Source: an uncultured Clostridia bacterium (GTDB lineage: Bacteria > Bacillota > Clostridia > Oscillospirales > Acutalibacteraceae). From it: 64,000 nucleotides of DNA. The position numbers and the translations under genes are program-made. Below, piece after piece: positions 34,500 through 43,706 of the stretch. The notes below the pieces were generated by a model, which saw only the letters and a list, made by a program, of their open reading frames with translations, was not told the origin of the DNA and did not search any database. Location of the stretch: positions 1 to 64,000 of the forward strand of contig CAKMIX010000014.1 of assembly GCA_927362715.1 (NCBI GenBank), read 5' to 3'. How positions within the stretch are numbered: position 1 is the first letter of the stretch; each line of letters begins with the position of its first letter.

Positions 34500-34792
34500 G
34501 TCCGTTTTAGACGGTAGATGGTAGATGTTAGGTTTTAGATGTGCGATAGGGAGGTTTTGCGAAAAGCCGAAGACCTGTGCGAATCGTAGGGCGGGGGCTG
34601 CGTTCAGAGGTTAGACGTTAGAAATCAGAAATCAGAAGCGGTTAGGCAGGTTTCACGCATTGTCGCGGCTGCGCGGAAGAAAGATAGTCTGTAGTTGTAG
34701 GGGCGGGGCTAACTTTCGGTCGTGCAGAAAACCCGCCCGCACCATGTCTAATATCTAACGTCTAACATCTAACATCTAACATCTAACATCTA
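34500..34792. repeat. Intergenic TAGAnnT repeat, copy C, with heptamer array
   Basis: TCCGTTTTAGACGGTAGATG at 34501 opens the block, GTAGGGGCGGGG lies near 34699, and the far end (34743-34792) is an inverted run of the 7-bp unit CTAACAT (about six consecutive copies) that reaches into the stop codon of rlmH. No gene lies between 34435 and 34789. Confidence 0.85.
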
Positions 34793-35272
34793 CTTATGGT
34801 ATTTCCCGCCGTTTTGGATTTGAAACGCACGGTAGACCTGTTCTAAGAGCATCACGCGCGCGAGCCTGTGCGGAAAGGTCATTTCCGACATCGAAAGCCG
34901 AAAATCCGCACGCCGCTTGACCTCCTCGGACAGCCCGTAAGAGCTGCCGAGCACAAAAACAAGCTCGCTTTTGCCGTTCAAAGCGAGCGTAGATATTTTT
35001 TGACTAAACGCTTCGCTGGAAAGCGTTTTCCCCTCAATGCACAGCGCAAAGACGTAGGCGTTTTTCGGGATCTTTGCGAGGATCTGCGCGCCTTCGCGGT
35101 CAAGCGCTTTTTGAATCTGCGCCTTTGAGGGGTTCTCGGACAGCGATTCGGGGGTAAGCTCGACCGTCCGCAGGCGGCAAAATGCCGAAAGCCGCTTTTC
35201 GTATTCAGCGCAAAAGTCGCGAACATACGTTTCCCGGCATTTGCCGAGCGCCAAAATCGTTACCGCGAGCAC
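34790..35272 (-). CDS. rlmH: 23S rRNA (pseudouridine1915-N3)-methyltransferase
   Basis: The 160-residue SPOUT-class enzyme methylates Psi1915 in helix 69 of 23S rRNA. It starts LAVTILALGKCRETYVRD and has the SAM-knot signature LVFVLGSSYGLSEEVKRRAD and the C-terminus MTFPHRLARVMLLEQVYRAFQIQNGGKYHK pattern of RlmH. GTG 35272 gives the family's usual length and follows AAGGCGGTG. It overlaps the upstream hydrolase gene by 13 bases. Its stop codon lies inside the heptamer repeat array. Confidence 0.95.
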   Translation of the reverse strand: MLAVTILALGKCRETYVRDFCAEYEKRLSAFCRLRTVELTPESLSENPSKAQIQKALDREGAQILAKIPKNAYVFALCIEGKTLSSEAFSQKISTLALNGKSELVFVLGSSYGLSEEVKRRADFRLSMSEMTFPHRLARVMLLEQVYRAFQIQNGGKYHK

Positions 35273-36063
35273 AGCTGCACCGCCTTTTGTGCCCAGACGG
35301 GGCTTGCCACCGTGAGGGTAAAATCCACATCCGCTTGCGCGCCGTGCGCCTGAAGCGCGTCCGACGTCACGCGGTACGCGAGCGCGGGGAGGTTGTTTTG
35401 CTCGCTTAAATGCCCTAAAAACAGATGCTGCGTCCCGTTTTCCACCAGCGTGCAGGCAGCTTCGGCGCACGCTTCGTTGCACAGGTGCCCATGCGTACCG
35501 AGAATGCGTTTTTTGAGCGGATACGGGTACTGCGGGTTGCTTTGCAGCATCCGCACATCGTGGTTGGATTCGAGCAGCACGGTTTCACAGCCCTTGAGCG
35601 CCGTCAGCACCGTGTCGGTCATCTCCCCGAGGTCTGTCGCAACGGCTACGCGCGAACCGTCCTCCGCCGTGAGCACATAGCCGCAGCTCTCCCGGCTGTC
35701 GTGCGGGGTGCAAAACGACTGCACGAACAGCGCGCCGCAATCCGTGCCCGCTTCACCCAAGACGAACGTGTTAAAGCGCCCGTCTAAAACGCGCATATCG
35801 TCGAGTGCTTCGAGCGTACCCGCCGTCGCATAAACGGGCGTATCGTATTTTGCGGCAAATACGCGCAGCCCCGCGACATGGTCGGAATGCTCATGCGTAA
35901 CGAACACCGCGCGGATGCTGTCGGGCGCGACGCCGATGTTGTGCAGCGCCGCCTCCGTTTGGCGGCAGGAACGCCCGACATCCACAAGCACGCCGCCGCC
36001 CTCTGCGCCGATGTAAATAGAATTGCCTTTGCTGGAAGAAAACAGGGGACAAAAGGTAGTCAT
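35260..36063 (-). CDS. MBL-fold hydrolase, WalJ/YycJ-like
   Basis: The 267-residue metallo-beta-lactamase fold protein opens FCPLFSSSKGNSIYIG, has GVLVDVGRSCRQTEAAL and the zinc motif HEHSDHVAG, and later histidines (ESNHDVRML, FLGHLSEQNNLP). This matches the YycJ/WalJ subfamily, single-strand DNA exonuclease-like enzymes often near walKR and rlmH in Firmicutes. It starts 3 bases after the glycerophosphodiesterase stop and overlaps rlmH, so these three genes form one operon. Confidence 0.92.
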   Translation of the reverse strand: MTTFCPLFSSSKGNSIYIGAEGGGVLVDVGRSCRQTEAALHNIGVAPDSIRAVFVTHEHSDHVAGLRVFAAKYDTPVYATAGTLEALDDMRVLDGRFNTFVLGEAGTDCGALFVQSFCTPHDSRESCGYVLTAEDGSRVAVATDLGEMTDTVLTALKGCETVLLESNHDVRMLQSNPQYPYPLKKRILGTHGHLCNEACAEAACTLVENGTQHLFLGHLSEQNNLPALAYRVTSDALQAHGAQADVDFTLTVASPVWAQKAVQLCSR

Positions 36064-36066
36064 AAA

Positions 36067-36960
36067 TCATCTATTCTCCGCGGTCGAGACTTTTTCCCGC
36101 GCCGCAGCGCAGGGCAAAATGGAGTTGGTCGTGACATAGTGCACGCCTGCATTCATCATCTTTTCCAGAAGCTCTTTGGAGTCTACCGTCCAGCACGCGG
36201 CGGTAAGCCCCGCGTCGTGGATCTTCCCGATCGCCTCGGGACGCGGGGAATTGTACTGCGCGCAAAATGCCACGCCGGCGTTGATCTCTTTGGCGGCGGC
36301 GATCTTCTTGTCGGTGATGTATTCCACAAGATACCACATTTCAAGGGCTTGGTCGATCTCGCGAAGCGCGCGCAGCACCGTGATGTGGAACGAAATGATA
36401 ATACAGCTTTTAAGGATGCCGTTTTGCACGAGCAGGTCGTAAAGCGACTGCATTTTTTCAATACGGCGATCCTTGACCTCGATCATCGGGCGGCAGCCGT
36501 AGGCCTTGCAGATGTCGATGTATTCCTGCAAGGTGCAGATGTGCGCGTCCGGGTAGTTTTCAATGTTTGCGCCGTTGACCATCTTCTTTTCGAGCATTTC
36601 GGGGTAGGAATAGCTTTTCACGTCGCCCGTGCCGTCGAACATGGTTTTGATTTGATAATCGTGCAGCACCACCCAAACGCCGTCCGTCGTGCAGTGCGTG
36701 TCGCATTCGATCGCGTAAAAGCCCGCTTTGCCCGCCGCAGTGAACGCTTCGGCGGTATTTTCGGGGAAGACGGCGGAAAGCCCGCGGTGTGCGGTCAAAT
36801 GCAGCTCGCGTGTGTCGCCGGGCAGCAGCTCGTCAAACGCCTTTAAGGGCTTTGGTTTGATCTTCTGGTAACGCATGCGGCGGTAAATCGCCCCGCCGAG
36901 CGCGCTGGATGCGACGGCAGCCATACCTGCCATGGCAAGCTTCTTCCATGCCGAACTCAT
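36067..36960 (-). CDS. Glycerophosphodiester phosphodiesterase family protein
   Basis: The 297-residue protein has an N-terminal membrane anchor (LAMAGMAAVASSALGGAIY) and a GDPD TIM barrel with HRGLSAVFPENTAEAF, ECDTHCTTDGVWVVLHD and MIEVKD, which provide the catalytic His, Glu and Asp residues. It would release glycerol phosphate from phosphodiesters of lipids or teichoic acids at the membrane. ATG 36960 is chosen because GGAGG is 7 bases upstream; longer starts lack a site. Confidence 0.92.
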   Translation of the reverse strand: MSSAWKKLAMAGMAAVASSALGGAIYRRMRYQKIKPKPLKAFDELLPGDTRELHLTAHRGLSAVFPENTAEAFTAAGKAGFYAIECDTHCTTDGVWVVLHDYQIKTMFDGTGDVKSYSYPEMLEKKMVNGANIENYPDAHICTLQEYIDICKAYGCRPMIEVKDRRIEKMQSLYDLLVQNGILKSCIIISFHITVLRALREIDQALEMWYLVEYITDKKIAAAKEINAGVAFCAQYNSPRPEAIGKIHDAGLTAACWTVDSKELLEKMMNAGVHYVTTNSILPCAAAREKVSTAENR

Positions 36961-37017
36961 AACAAGACCTCCCGATGCCGGCCGTCCGCAGACGGCACAG
37001 CGTATTTGCTGCATACT

Positions 37018-37046
37018 ACTATACTACATTTTTCGGGAAAAGTAAA
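37018..37046 (-). promoter_or_regulatory. Promoter of the GDPD-walJ-rlmH operon
   Basis: On the minus strand TTTACT (37046-37041) and TATAGT (37023-37018) are 17 bp apart, about 50 bases before the start codon at 36960. The rest of 37047-37276 shows no gene. Confidence 0.55.
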
Positions 37047-37276
37047 TGCTTGCAAAAGCAAACCGGTAACCGCAACCGATCGGGCAGGACGCCGCACGGT
37101 CATCCGGCTGCGCGAACCTCTTTTCGGTGCCTTTTGGGGATGCAGAAATGATCTGCACGCAGCTCTGCCGCCTTGATCGATCCGAAAGGCGGGCGCAGCC
37201 AACGCTGCTTAACCGCGCCGGCACAGTAGTGAAAATCCCTATATCCATTATCAGTAAAAGTTCCTATTATCATTTG

Positions 37277-37305
37277 TTGACAAAAGCGGAAATTTTCGGT
37301 ATGAT
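37277..37305 (+). promoter_or_regulatory. Promoter of the TPR-DUF4037 operon
   Basis: TTGACA (37277-37282) and TATGAT (37300-37305) are 17 bp apart. Confidence 0.75.
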
Positions 37306-37415
37306 GAAAGGCGGAAAAGGCTAAGCCCGCCGTTTGTGCTTTTTAAAACGTGCAGGGCGCCGCACAAAGCCGCAGAATACCGGAAAGGAGCGCGCCGCAG
37401 GGCGCGAAAAATACT

Positions 37416-38249
37416 ATGGCTGCGATCGATGCATTTGATTACAAGGAACCTGCCTGCCCGCTTTGCTCGGGCAAGGATTTTTATTACCCGGACCCGGAAG
37501 CGCCCGACGGGCACATCCCCGTTGCCAATATCACCGAAAAACTGGATAGCCTGCTTGCCCGTGAGGACTACGACGGCGCGAAGCGGCTGCTGAGATATTG
37601 GGTGGACGAGGCTGCGGCGCTCAAGGATAAGCGCGGCGAGCTTTCGGTGCAAAGCGAGATCATGGGGCTTGCGCGCAAGACGAATGACCGCGGCTGGGGG
37701 ATGGCTGCCGTGGAGCGCGGGCTGGAGCTTATCGACATGCTCGGGCTCGGGCGGCTGGTGTCCGCCGCAACGATCCTTTTGAACGCGGCGACGACCTGCA
37801 AGGCGTTCGGCGACCCCGAACGCGCGCTGACGCTGTATGCGCGCGCCGAAGCGGTGTATGAGAAGGAGCTGCCCGAAAATGATTTGCAGCTTGCGGGGCT
37901 TTACAATAACAAGGCGACCGCGCTCGCGGAACTGGAACGGTTTGACGAAGCCGAAGCGCTGTACGAGCGCGCGTATGCGATCTTGGAGCATAACGTGCAT
38001 ACCGAGCCCGACCGCGCCGTGACGAAAATCAATTTGGCGGATCTGTACGCCGCCGCAGGGCGGGACGAGGCGCAGGTGGAAGCCCTGCTTTTCGAGGCGC
38101 TCGCACTGCTCGATGACGAGCACACCGTGCGCGACGGCTACTATGCCTTTGTCTGCCGCAAGGCGGCGCAGGCGTTCGGGTACTATGGATTTTTCAAGGT
38201 CCGCAAGGATCTCGACGAAAGGGCGGACCGCATCTATGCAGGGGCTTGA
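37416..38249 (+). CDS. Tetratricopeptide repeat protein
   Basis: The 277-residue soluble protein starts with a small CxxC-containing head (CPLCSGKDFYYPD) and then helical TPR units, for example ERALTLYARAEAVYEKEL and LAGLYNNKATALAELERFDEAEALYERAYAIL. TPRs mediate protein contacts. ATG 37416 is the first codon of the conserved part; GGAAAGGAG lies further upstream. It overlaps the DUF4037 gene by 14 bases, a pairing also seen in other clostridia as far as I recall, suggesting a two-component complex. Confidence 0.85.
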   Translation: MAAIDAFDYKEPACPLCSGKDFYYPDPEAPDGHIPVANITEKLDSLLAREDYDGAKRLLRYWVDEAAALKDKRGELSVQSEIMGLARKTNDRGWGMAAVERGLELIDMLGLGRLVSAATILLNAATTCKAFGDPERALTLYARAEAVYEKELPENDLQLAGLYNNKATALAELERFDEAEALYERAYAILEHNVHTEPDRAVTKINLADLYAAAGRDEAQVEALLFEALALLDDEHTVRDGYYAFVCRKAAQAFGYYGFFKVRKDLDERADRIYAGA

Positions 38250-39168
38250 GCTTTCGCGCCGCTATTTTGAAGCCTACGGCATCCCGCTTTTGGAAAACGA
38301 CTTTGCCGCAGAGAAGACCCGTGTGGCGGCAGGGCTTGCGGGGTTGGGTTCGGAGTGCTTCGGCTATGACGACGATCTCTCGCACGACCACGATTTTGAG
38401 GCGGGCTTTTGCTTTTGGCTGACCGACGAAGCGGATGCCGAGTTCGGTTTCCGCCTGATGCGCGCATATAATAAATTGCCGCGGGAATTTCTCGGCGTTA
38501 AAATGCAGCAGCACAGCATTTACGGCAACAGCCGCGTCGGTGTGTTCCGCATTTCGGATTTTTACCGCACGCTTACAGGTATCCCGCGCGCGCCCGAAAC
38601 GAACGAGGAATGGCTCTACACGCCCGAATACGCGCTGGCGAACGCCTCCAACGGCGCGGTGTTTTACGACGGCGAGGGCGCGTTTTCCGCGATCCGTGCA
38701 ACGCTTTTGCAGGGCTATCCGGAGGATGTGCGGCGCAAAAAGATCGCCGCAGCCTTGAGCTTGGCGGCGCAAAGCGGGCAGTATAATTTCAGCCGCTGCC
38801 TGCGCCACGGCGAGCCGGGCGCGGCGGCGCTCGCACGCAACGAATTTGTGACGCACGCGCTGCACCTGCTCTTTCTGCTTGCGCGGCGGTACAGCCCGTT
38901 TTATAAGTGGCAGTTCCGCGCCGCACGCGAAACGGGGATGCTGCCGCAAGTCCCCGAACGGCTGCTTTCGCTCTTGCAGTCGCCGGCGGATGAAAATGCG
39001 GCGGAAGAGATGGAGCGGATCGCATCGCAGATCATCGGGGAGCTCGTTCGTCAGGGGCTTTGTGCCCGGAAAGCGGGGGAAAACTATTTGGAGCCCTATG
39101 CCTTCGCGGTGCAGGATTCGATCGGCGACCGCAAGCTTCGCGCCATGCATGTGATGGAAGGGGTTTAG
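38236..39168 (+). CDS. DUF4037 domain protein (nucleotidyltransferase-like)
   Basis: The 310-residue protein shows the DUF4037 pattern: GLAGLGSECFGYDDDLSHDHDFEAGF (an acidic metal-binding cluster as in minimal nucleotidyltransferases), a FYDGEG segment and the later KWQFRA block. This suggests nucleotide transfer to an unknown substrate. It begins inside the end of the TPR gene (14-base overlap). Confidence 0.85.
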   Translation: MQGLELSRRYFEAYGIPLLENDFAAEKTRVAAGLAGLGSECFGYDDDLSHDHDFEAGFCFWLTDEADAEFGFRLMRAYNKLPREFLGVKMQQHSIYGNSRVGVFRISDFYRTLTGIPRAPETNEEWLYTPEYALANASNGAVFYDGEGAFSAIRATLLQGYPEDVRRKKIAAALSLAAQSGQYNFSRCLRHGEPGAAALARNEFVTHALHLLFLLARRYSPFYKWQFRAARETGMLPQVPERLLSLLQSPADENAAEEMERIASQIIGELVRQGLCARKAGENYLEPYAFAVQDSIGDRKLRAMHVMEGV

Positions 39169-39392
39169 CTTTCCGCGAGCAGAGAACAGATGAGGTGCGG
39201 GCAGGCGTAACGCTTTGCCTGCGGACGGCTTTCGTCAACATTTGGGCTGTGCGGTGTTTAAATGCCGCCGGCAGCGCAACTGCCGGTTGCGGGAAATTGC
39301 GCGCTGCAACCCGAAGTAGGTGGCGTAAATTTGCAAAACGGTCTACTTTAGGAACAGAAGCGGCAAAAGCCGCCAAGAAAGGAGACCTTTAA

Positions 39393-40064
39393 ATGGGCTA
39401 TCTCGATAAGATCAAGCTGGCGAGCTATTCGCGCAGCGAGGACTGGCTCAATTCCATTTCCCACATGGTCGGGGGCGGGCTTTCCGTAATCGCGCTGATT
39501 TTGTGCTTGGTGCGTGCGATCCTCGCGCGGCGGTGGGATTATGCGCTTTTGGGCCTTGTGTACGGGCTTACGATGATCGCCATGTATGCCTGCTCGTCCG
39601 TGTACCACGCCCTGCGCCCGAACCGCGGCAAGCGCGCCATGCGGCTGGTGGATCACGCCATGATCTATCCGATGATCGCAGGCACGATCACGCCGTTCGC
39701 AGTGCTGGTGATCGTCCCCGTGCGCCCCGTGCTCGGCTGGGTGATCTTCGGCGTGGCGTGGGCGGTCGTTGCGGCGGCGGTGCCCATCACACTGACGCTT
39801 TTCAATAAGACCAAGGTCGTGCAGATGATCTTATACCTTGCGCTCGGCTGGATGATCATCGTCGCGGTCAAGACGCTCTGGGAGCATTTTGACCGCACGG
39901 GTACGTATTTGATGATCGCGGGCGGCGTGGCGTATACGCTCGGCGCGATTTTATACGGTATCGGCGCGAAGCACAAATATTTCCACAGCGTGTTCCACTT
40001 CTTTGTATTGGCGGGGTCTGTGCTGCATTTCCTTGCGCTGTACTTATATGTATTTGTAAAATAG
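39393..40064 (+). CDS. trhA: PAQR/hemolysin III family membrane protein TrhA
   Basis: The 223-residue protein has seven transmembrane helices and the family's metal-site motifs: SISHMVGGG, SSVYHALRP, DHAMIYPMIAGT and the C-terminal HSVFHFFVLAGSVLHFLAL. TrhA-type proteins help keep membrane fluidity in energised bacteria. AAAGGAG precedes ATG 39393. The 224 bases upstream hold only short palindromes (CCGGCAG ... CTGCCGG at 39268-39286). Confidence 0.94.
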   Translation: MGYLDKIKLASYSRSEDWLNSISHMVGGGLSVIALILCLVRAILARRWDYALLGLVYGLTMIAMYACSSVYHALRPNRGKRAMRLVDHAMIYPMIAGTITPFAVLVIVPVRPVLGWVIFGVAWAVVAAAVPITLTLFNKTKVVQMILYLALGWMIIVAVKTLWEHFDRTGTYLMIAGGVAYTLGAILYGIGAKHKYFHSVFHFFVLAGSVLHFLALYLYVFVK

Positions 40065-40099
40065 CGGAAGCCCGATCTCGCGCAAAAAGCAAAAAAAGG

Positions 40100-40128
40100 T
40101 TGACAGAAGGCGCGGACTTTGGTAAAAT
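40100..40128 (+). promoter_or_regulatory. rplU operon promoter
   Basis: TTGACA (40100-40105) and TAAAAT (40123-40128) are 17 bp apart with an extended -10 TGG. Confidence 0.85.
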
Positions 40129-40137
40129 ACCATGTGC

Positions 40138-40205
40138 CGCATAGGAAAGGTGCGCCCTTTCAGCGCAGTAAGCAGTTTTTCTGCACCTTTCATAGCGAGA
40201 CTGAT
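40138..40205 (+). ncRNA. Ribosomal protein L21 leader
   Basis: The leader between promoter and rplU folds as a long hairpin, GAAAGGTGC (40143-40151) with GCACCTTTC (40182-40190), and inner pairing. Position in front of rplU-prp-rpmA is where Firmicutes carry the L21 leader, thought to bind bL21 for feedback control. The match is by position and stem, not by a covariance search. Confidence 0.7.
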
Positions 40206-40223
40206 CGAAAGCAGGGAAAAACT

Positions 40224-40535
40224 ATGTACGCAGTAATCGAAACCGGCGGTAAGCAGTACAAGGTCCAGCCCGGCGACGTGTTGTACGTCGAAAAGCTGGC
40301 TGTGGAAGCGGACGCCGAAGTCACCTTTGATAAGGTGATCGCCGTCTCCACCGATGACGGCTTGAAGGTCGGCAAGCCCTATGTCGAGGGCGCGGGCGTG
40401 ACCGCCAAGGTTCTTAAGAACGGCAAGGCAAAGAAGGTCACGGTCTTCACCTACAAGCCCAAGAAGAACGAGAAACGCAAGAAAGGCCATCGTCAGCCGT
40501 ATACGAAGGTCGAGATCACAGCCGTCAACGCGTAA
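40224..40535 (+). CDS. rplU: 50S ribosomal protein bL21
   Basis: The 103-residue protein opens [25 protein letters not shown] and ends with the [22 protein letters not shown] rRNA-binding segment, both diagnostic. AGGG precedes ATG 40224. First gene of the conserved rplU-prp-rpmA operon. Confidence 0.98.
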   Translation: MYAVIETGGKQYKVQPGDVLYVEKLAVEADAEVTFDKVIAVSTDDGLKVGKPYVEGAGVTAKVLKNGKAKKVTVFTYKPKKNEKRKKGHRQPYTKVEITAVNA

Positions 40536-40538
40536 GGC

Positions 40539-40847
40539 ATGATCCGCATCCGTTTTACGCGCGACCGCGGCGGGATGCTCTCCGGCTTTTACGTGCGCGG
40601 GCACGCACAGTTTGCCGAAAGCGGGAAGGACATTGTCTGCGCGGCAGTTTCCTCCGCCGTTTACATGGCGGCGAACACCGTCACCGAGGTGCTGGGGCTT
40701 TCTCCCGCGATTTCGGAGCGCGACGGAAAGCTTTCGCTTTCGCTTTCCGAAAAGGAGGCGCCGGCGGCGCAGGCGGTACTCCAAGGTCTGCGGCTGCATT
40801 TGCAGGCGCTATACACGCAGTATCCCGACTACATTACCATGGAATGA
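40539..40847 (+). CDS. prp: Ribosomal-processing cysteine protease Prp
   Basis: The 102-residue protein contains the catalytic histidine in VRGHAQFAESGKD and cysteine in IVCAAVSSAVYMAAN. In Firmicutes Prp removes the N-terminal extension of bL27. It starts 3 bases after rplU and lies directly before rpmA, whose product carries the cleavable leader, so enzyme and substrate are adjacent. Confidence 0.96.
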   Translation: MIRIRFTRDRGGMLSGFYVRGHAQFAESGKDIVCAAVSSAVYMAANTVTEVLGLSPAISERDGKLSLSLSEKEAPAAQAVLQGLRLHLQALYTQYPDYITME

Positions 40848-40862
40848 AAGAGGTGCTTTGTA

Positions 40863-41147
40863 ATGCTTAAAGTCAACATTCAGCTTTTTGCGCATAAAAA
40901 AGGTATGGGCTCGACCAAGAACGGCCGTGACTCCGAATCCAAACGCCTTGGCGTCAAGCGCGCCGACGGGCAGTATGTGCTTGCGGGGAACATCCTCGTG
41001 CGCCAGCGCGGCACGCACATCCACCCCGGCGAGAACGTCGGCAAGGGTTCGGATGACACCCTGTTCGCAAAGGTGGACGGCACCGTCCGCTTCGAGCGCA
41101 TGGGCAAGGACCGCAAAAAGGTCAGCGTTTACGCCCTCGAGCAGTGA
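40863..41147 (+). CDS. rpmA: 50S ribosomal protein bL27 with Prp-cleaved leader
   Basis: The 94-residue protein begins with the extension MLKVNIQLF, followed by [21 protein letters not shown]. The IQLF/AHKKG boundary matches the known Prp cleavage site; mature bL27 begins at Ala10 and reaches the peptidyl-transferase centre. GAAAGAGG precedes ATG 40863. Confidence 0.98.
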   Translation: MLKVNIQLFAHKKGMGSTKNGRDSESKRLGVKRADGQYVLAGNILVRQRGTHIHPGENVGKGSDDTLFAKVDGTVRFERMGKDRKKVSVYALEQ

Positions 41148-41170
41148 GCGCAAAATAAATCGGAATAAAA

Positions 41171-41215
41171 ACGGAACGGCGGTACCACAAAACGGGAACA
41201 CGCCGTTCCGTTTTT
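41171..41215 (+). terminator. rplU operon terminator
   Basis: ACGGAACGGCG pairs with CGCCGTTCCGT and is followed by TTTT. Confidence 0.9.
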
Positions 41216-41242
41216 GCTTTTGAAGCATAAAGGGGATATGAG

Positions 41243-42331
41243 ATGACGATCTTTCTGCTGTTGGTCGTGGCGCTTTGCTTTTATAAACTGCGCCTGCCGC
41301 GGCCGGTGCTTACCGGGCTCAACGAACATTATTTAGACTTTGACCGCACCACGGCGATGAAGGGCATTTTTATTTTGCTTGTATTTTTGACCCATGTGGT
41401 CGGCTATATTCCCGCGTACCTGGGCCCCGCGCTGCTGCACGAACCGTATTTTTGGGTGCAGGAGAAAATGGAACAGGGCGTTGTCGTGATGTTCCTGTTT
41501 TATTCGGGCTACGGGGTCATGGAGTCCATAAAAAAGAAGGGCACCGCTTATGTGCGTGCCATGCCGAAAAACCGTGTGCTGCGCACCTTGCTGCACTTCG
41601 ACCTTGCCGTGCTGCTGTATATCGCGCTCGACGCCGCGCTTGGCACGCTGCAGGATTACAGCCTGCGCGAAATCCTGCTCTCGTTTACGGGCTGGGAGGC
41701 GGTCGGCAACAGCAACTGGTACATCTTTGCCGTCCTGGTGCTGTACCTTGCCACGGTTCTTTCTTTCGCCGTCTTCGGCAGCCGCGGGAAATATATCCCC
41801 GCCGCCTGCGCGGTCACGGCGCTTGCGGGGGTCTATATCGCCGTGCTGTTCGACATCAAAGGCGCGTGGTGGTATGACACGGTGCTCTTGTATCCGTTGG
41901 GGCTGTGGTTTTCGCTCGCGCGCCCTGCGATCGACCGCGCCCTGCAAAAGCACAAGTGGCTTTGGTATGTCCTGTTCGTTTTGTGCACCGCGATCTTCCT
42001 GTATGTACATTACCGAAGACGGGATGCATTTGCCTTCTATGTGCTGAAATATCTGTTTATGGGGCTTGTGGTGGTGTTTGCCACCATGAAGCTGGACGTG
42101 TGCAACCCCATCCTCATTTTCTTCGGAAAGCACCTGTTTGAGATGTATATTTTGATGCGCATCCCGATGCTTATTTTGCAGCGCCTCGGCGTGACGAATG
42201 TGTACCTGTTCGTCTTTCTCAGCTTTGCAGCGACCGTGCTGCTTGCCGTCGGCTTCAAGAAGCTGACCGGGGCGATCGACAAGCCTCTGTTTGCCGCGAA
42301 GCCCGCCGCGCGCCCGCCCGCCGCACCATAA
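41243..42331 (+). CDS. Acyltransferase 3 family integral membrane protein
   Basis: The 362-residue protein has about ten transmembrane helices and acyltransferase-3 features: DRTTAMKGIFILLVFLTHVV (family catalytic His after the Asp/Arg-rich first helix), MFLFYSGYGVMESIKKKG and GNSNWYIFAVLVLYL. These enzymes O-acetylate surface polysaccharides or other extracellular carbohydrates. The start follows AAAGGGG. It is monocistronic, ends at the terminator at 42345 and has no glycosyltransferase neighbours to reveal the substrate. Confidence 0.85.
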   Translation: MTIFLLLVVALCFYKLRLPRPVLTGLNEHYLDFDRTTAMKGIFILLVFLTHVVGYIPAYLGPALLHEPYFWVQEKMEQGVVVMFLFYSGYGVMESIKKKGTAYVRAMPKNRVLRTLLHFDLAVLLYIALDAALGTLQDYSLREILLSFTGWEAVGNSNWYIFAVLVLYLATVLSFAVFGSRGKYIPAACAVTALAGVYIAVLFDIKGAWWYDTVLLYPLGLWFSLARPAIDRALQKHKWLWYVLFVLCTAIFLYVHYRRRDAFAFYVLKYLFMGLVVVFATMKLDVCNPILIFFGKHLFEMYILMRIPMLILQRLGVTNVYLFVFLSFAATVLLAVGFKKLTGAIDKPLFAAKPAARPPAAP

Positions 42332-42344
42332 AACCGCCGTATAC

Positions 42345-42377
42345 GCCGCCGCCGAGCCCGCCTCAGCGGCGGCTTTG
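42345..42377 (+). terminator. Terminator after the acyltransferase gene
   Basis: GCCGCCGC pairs with GCGGCGGC, followed by TTTG; the T-tract is short. Confidence 0.6.
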
Positions 42378-42547
42378 TCGTATGGGGCAAACGCCGGATC
42401 TGCCAAAATTGCCCGTTTCATGTAAATCCAACAAACCGACAGAATGTCTAACATTTTGCTTGCTTTTTTTGCGGGTTGCCTTTATACTTGAGATACATTC
42501 GACGAAATTTGCGGCGTTGCCCGCGACTTGGGAAAGGAGGCGTGCCG

Positions 42548-43663
42548 ATGGAGCTGGAATTTGCCGCGCCGTGCCTGTTCGGCTTAGAAAGTCTGGTCAG
42601 CAAGGAGCTCAAAGCGCTCGGCGCAGAAAAGGTTGCCGCCGAAAACGGGCGTGTGCGCTTTGCGGGCGGCGAATACATGTTGGCGCGCGCGAACCTCGGC
42701 GTGCGCTATGCCGAACGCATCTTCGTGGTGCTCGGCAGCTTCACGGCGCACACCTTCGAAGAACTGTTCCAAGGCGTGCGCGCCCTGCCGCTGGAAAACT
42801 GGATCGGACGGTACGACGCATTCCCCGTTGCGGGGCACACGCTGAATTCCGATCTGTTCAGTGTGCGCGACTGCCAGTCCATCATCAAAAAGGCGGCGGT
42901 CGAACGATTGAAAGAAAAGTACGGTATTTCGTGGTTTGAGGAGACGGGCGCGCGGCGGCAGCTTCGCTTTTCCATCCTCAAAAACCGCGTTGATCTGTAT
43001 CTGGACACCTCGGGCGAGCCGCTGTACAAGCGCGGCTACCGCACCGAGGCGAACGAAGCACCCATCCGAGAAACGCTTGCGGCGGCGATGTGCACGCTGT
43101 CACACCTGCGCGGGCACCACACGCTGTATGACCCGATGTGCGGATCGGGGACGATCCTGATCGAAGGTGCAATGCTCGCGCAGAATATTGCGCCGGGGCT
43201 GCGGCGCCGGTTTGCCGCCGAGCGTTTTGAACAGATCCCCGAAACGGTCTGGAAAGAAGAACGCGCCCGCGCGCTGGCCGAGATCCGCCCCGCGCCGGAT
43301 TTCGCGGCGATCGGCTCGGATATCGACGGCGCTGCTTTGGAGATCGCACGCGAAAACGCGCGGCGAGCGGGTGTTTCGGAGACCGTGCATCTGGCACGCG
43401 CCGACGTGCGGGATTTCGCGCCTGCAACACAGCACGGCACGGTCGTGACGAACCCGCCCTACGGGGAACGCATGCAGACGCGGCGGGCAGCGGCGGAGAT
43501 CCTGCGCACGCTCGGGCGGGTGTTCCCGCAGCGGCACGGCTTCAGCTACAGCGTCATCAGCCCCGAGCCCGATTTTGAAGCGCTGTTCGGTCGCCGCGCG
43601 GACAAAAGCCGCAAGCTCTACAACGGTATGCTCAAATGCCGTTTGTATATGTATTATAAATAA
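42548..43663 (+). CDS. THUMP-domain class I RNA methyltransferase (RlmL/YpsC-like)
   Basis: The 371-residue protein starts with an N-terminal ferredoxin-like/THUMP region (FAAPCLFGLESLVSKELKALG, FSVRDCQSIIKKAAVERLKEKYG). The SAM-dependent methylase part has DPMCGSGTILIEGAMLAQNIAPG (motif I), GSDIDGAALEIARENARRAG and NPPYGERM (motif IV). This matches the N2-guanine 23S rRNA methylases (RlmL/YpsC). The ribosome site AAAGGAGG before ATG 42548 is good. Confidence 0.93.
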   Translation: MELEFAAPCLFGLESLVSKELKALGAEKVAAENGRVRFAGGEYMLARANLGVRYAERIFVVLGSFTAHTFEELFQGVRALPLENWIGRYDAFPVAGHTLNSDLFSVRDCQSIIKKAAVERLKEKYGISWFEETGARRQLRFSILKNRVDLYLDTSGEPLYKRGYRTEANEAPIRETLAAAMCTLSHLRGHHTLYDPMCGSGTILIEGAMLAQNIAPGLRRRFAAERFEQIPETVWKEERARALAEIRPAPDFAAIGSDIDGAALEIARENARRAGVSETVHLARADVRDFAPATQHGTVVTNPPYGERMQTRRAAAEILRTLGRVFPQRHGFSYSVISPEPDFEALFGRRADKSRKLYNGMLKCRLYMYYK

Positions 43664-43706
43664 GAAAGCCGAATTCTGCATATTATGCATAAGGAAGGTG
43701 TAATCC

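Noticed and set aside
34743-34792. CRISPR-like array
   Set aside because: Repeat unit is 7 bp with no spacers and no cas genes nearby.
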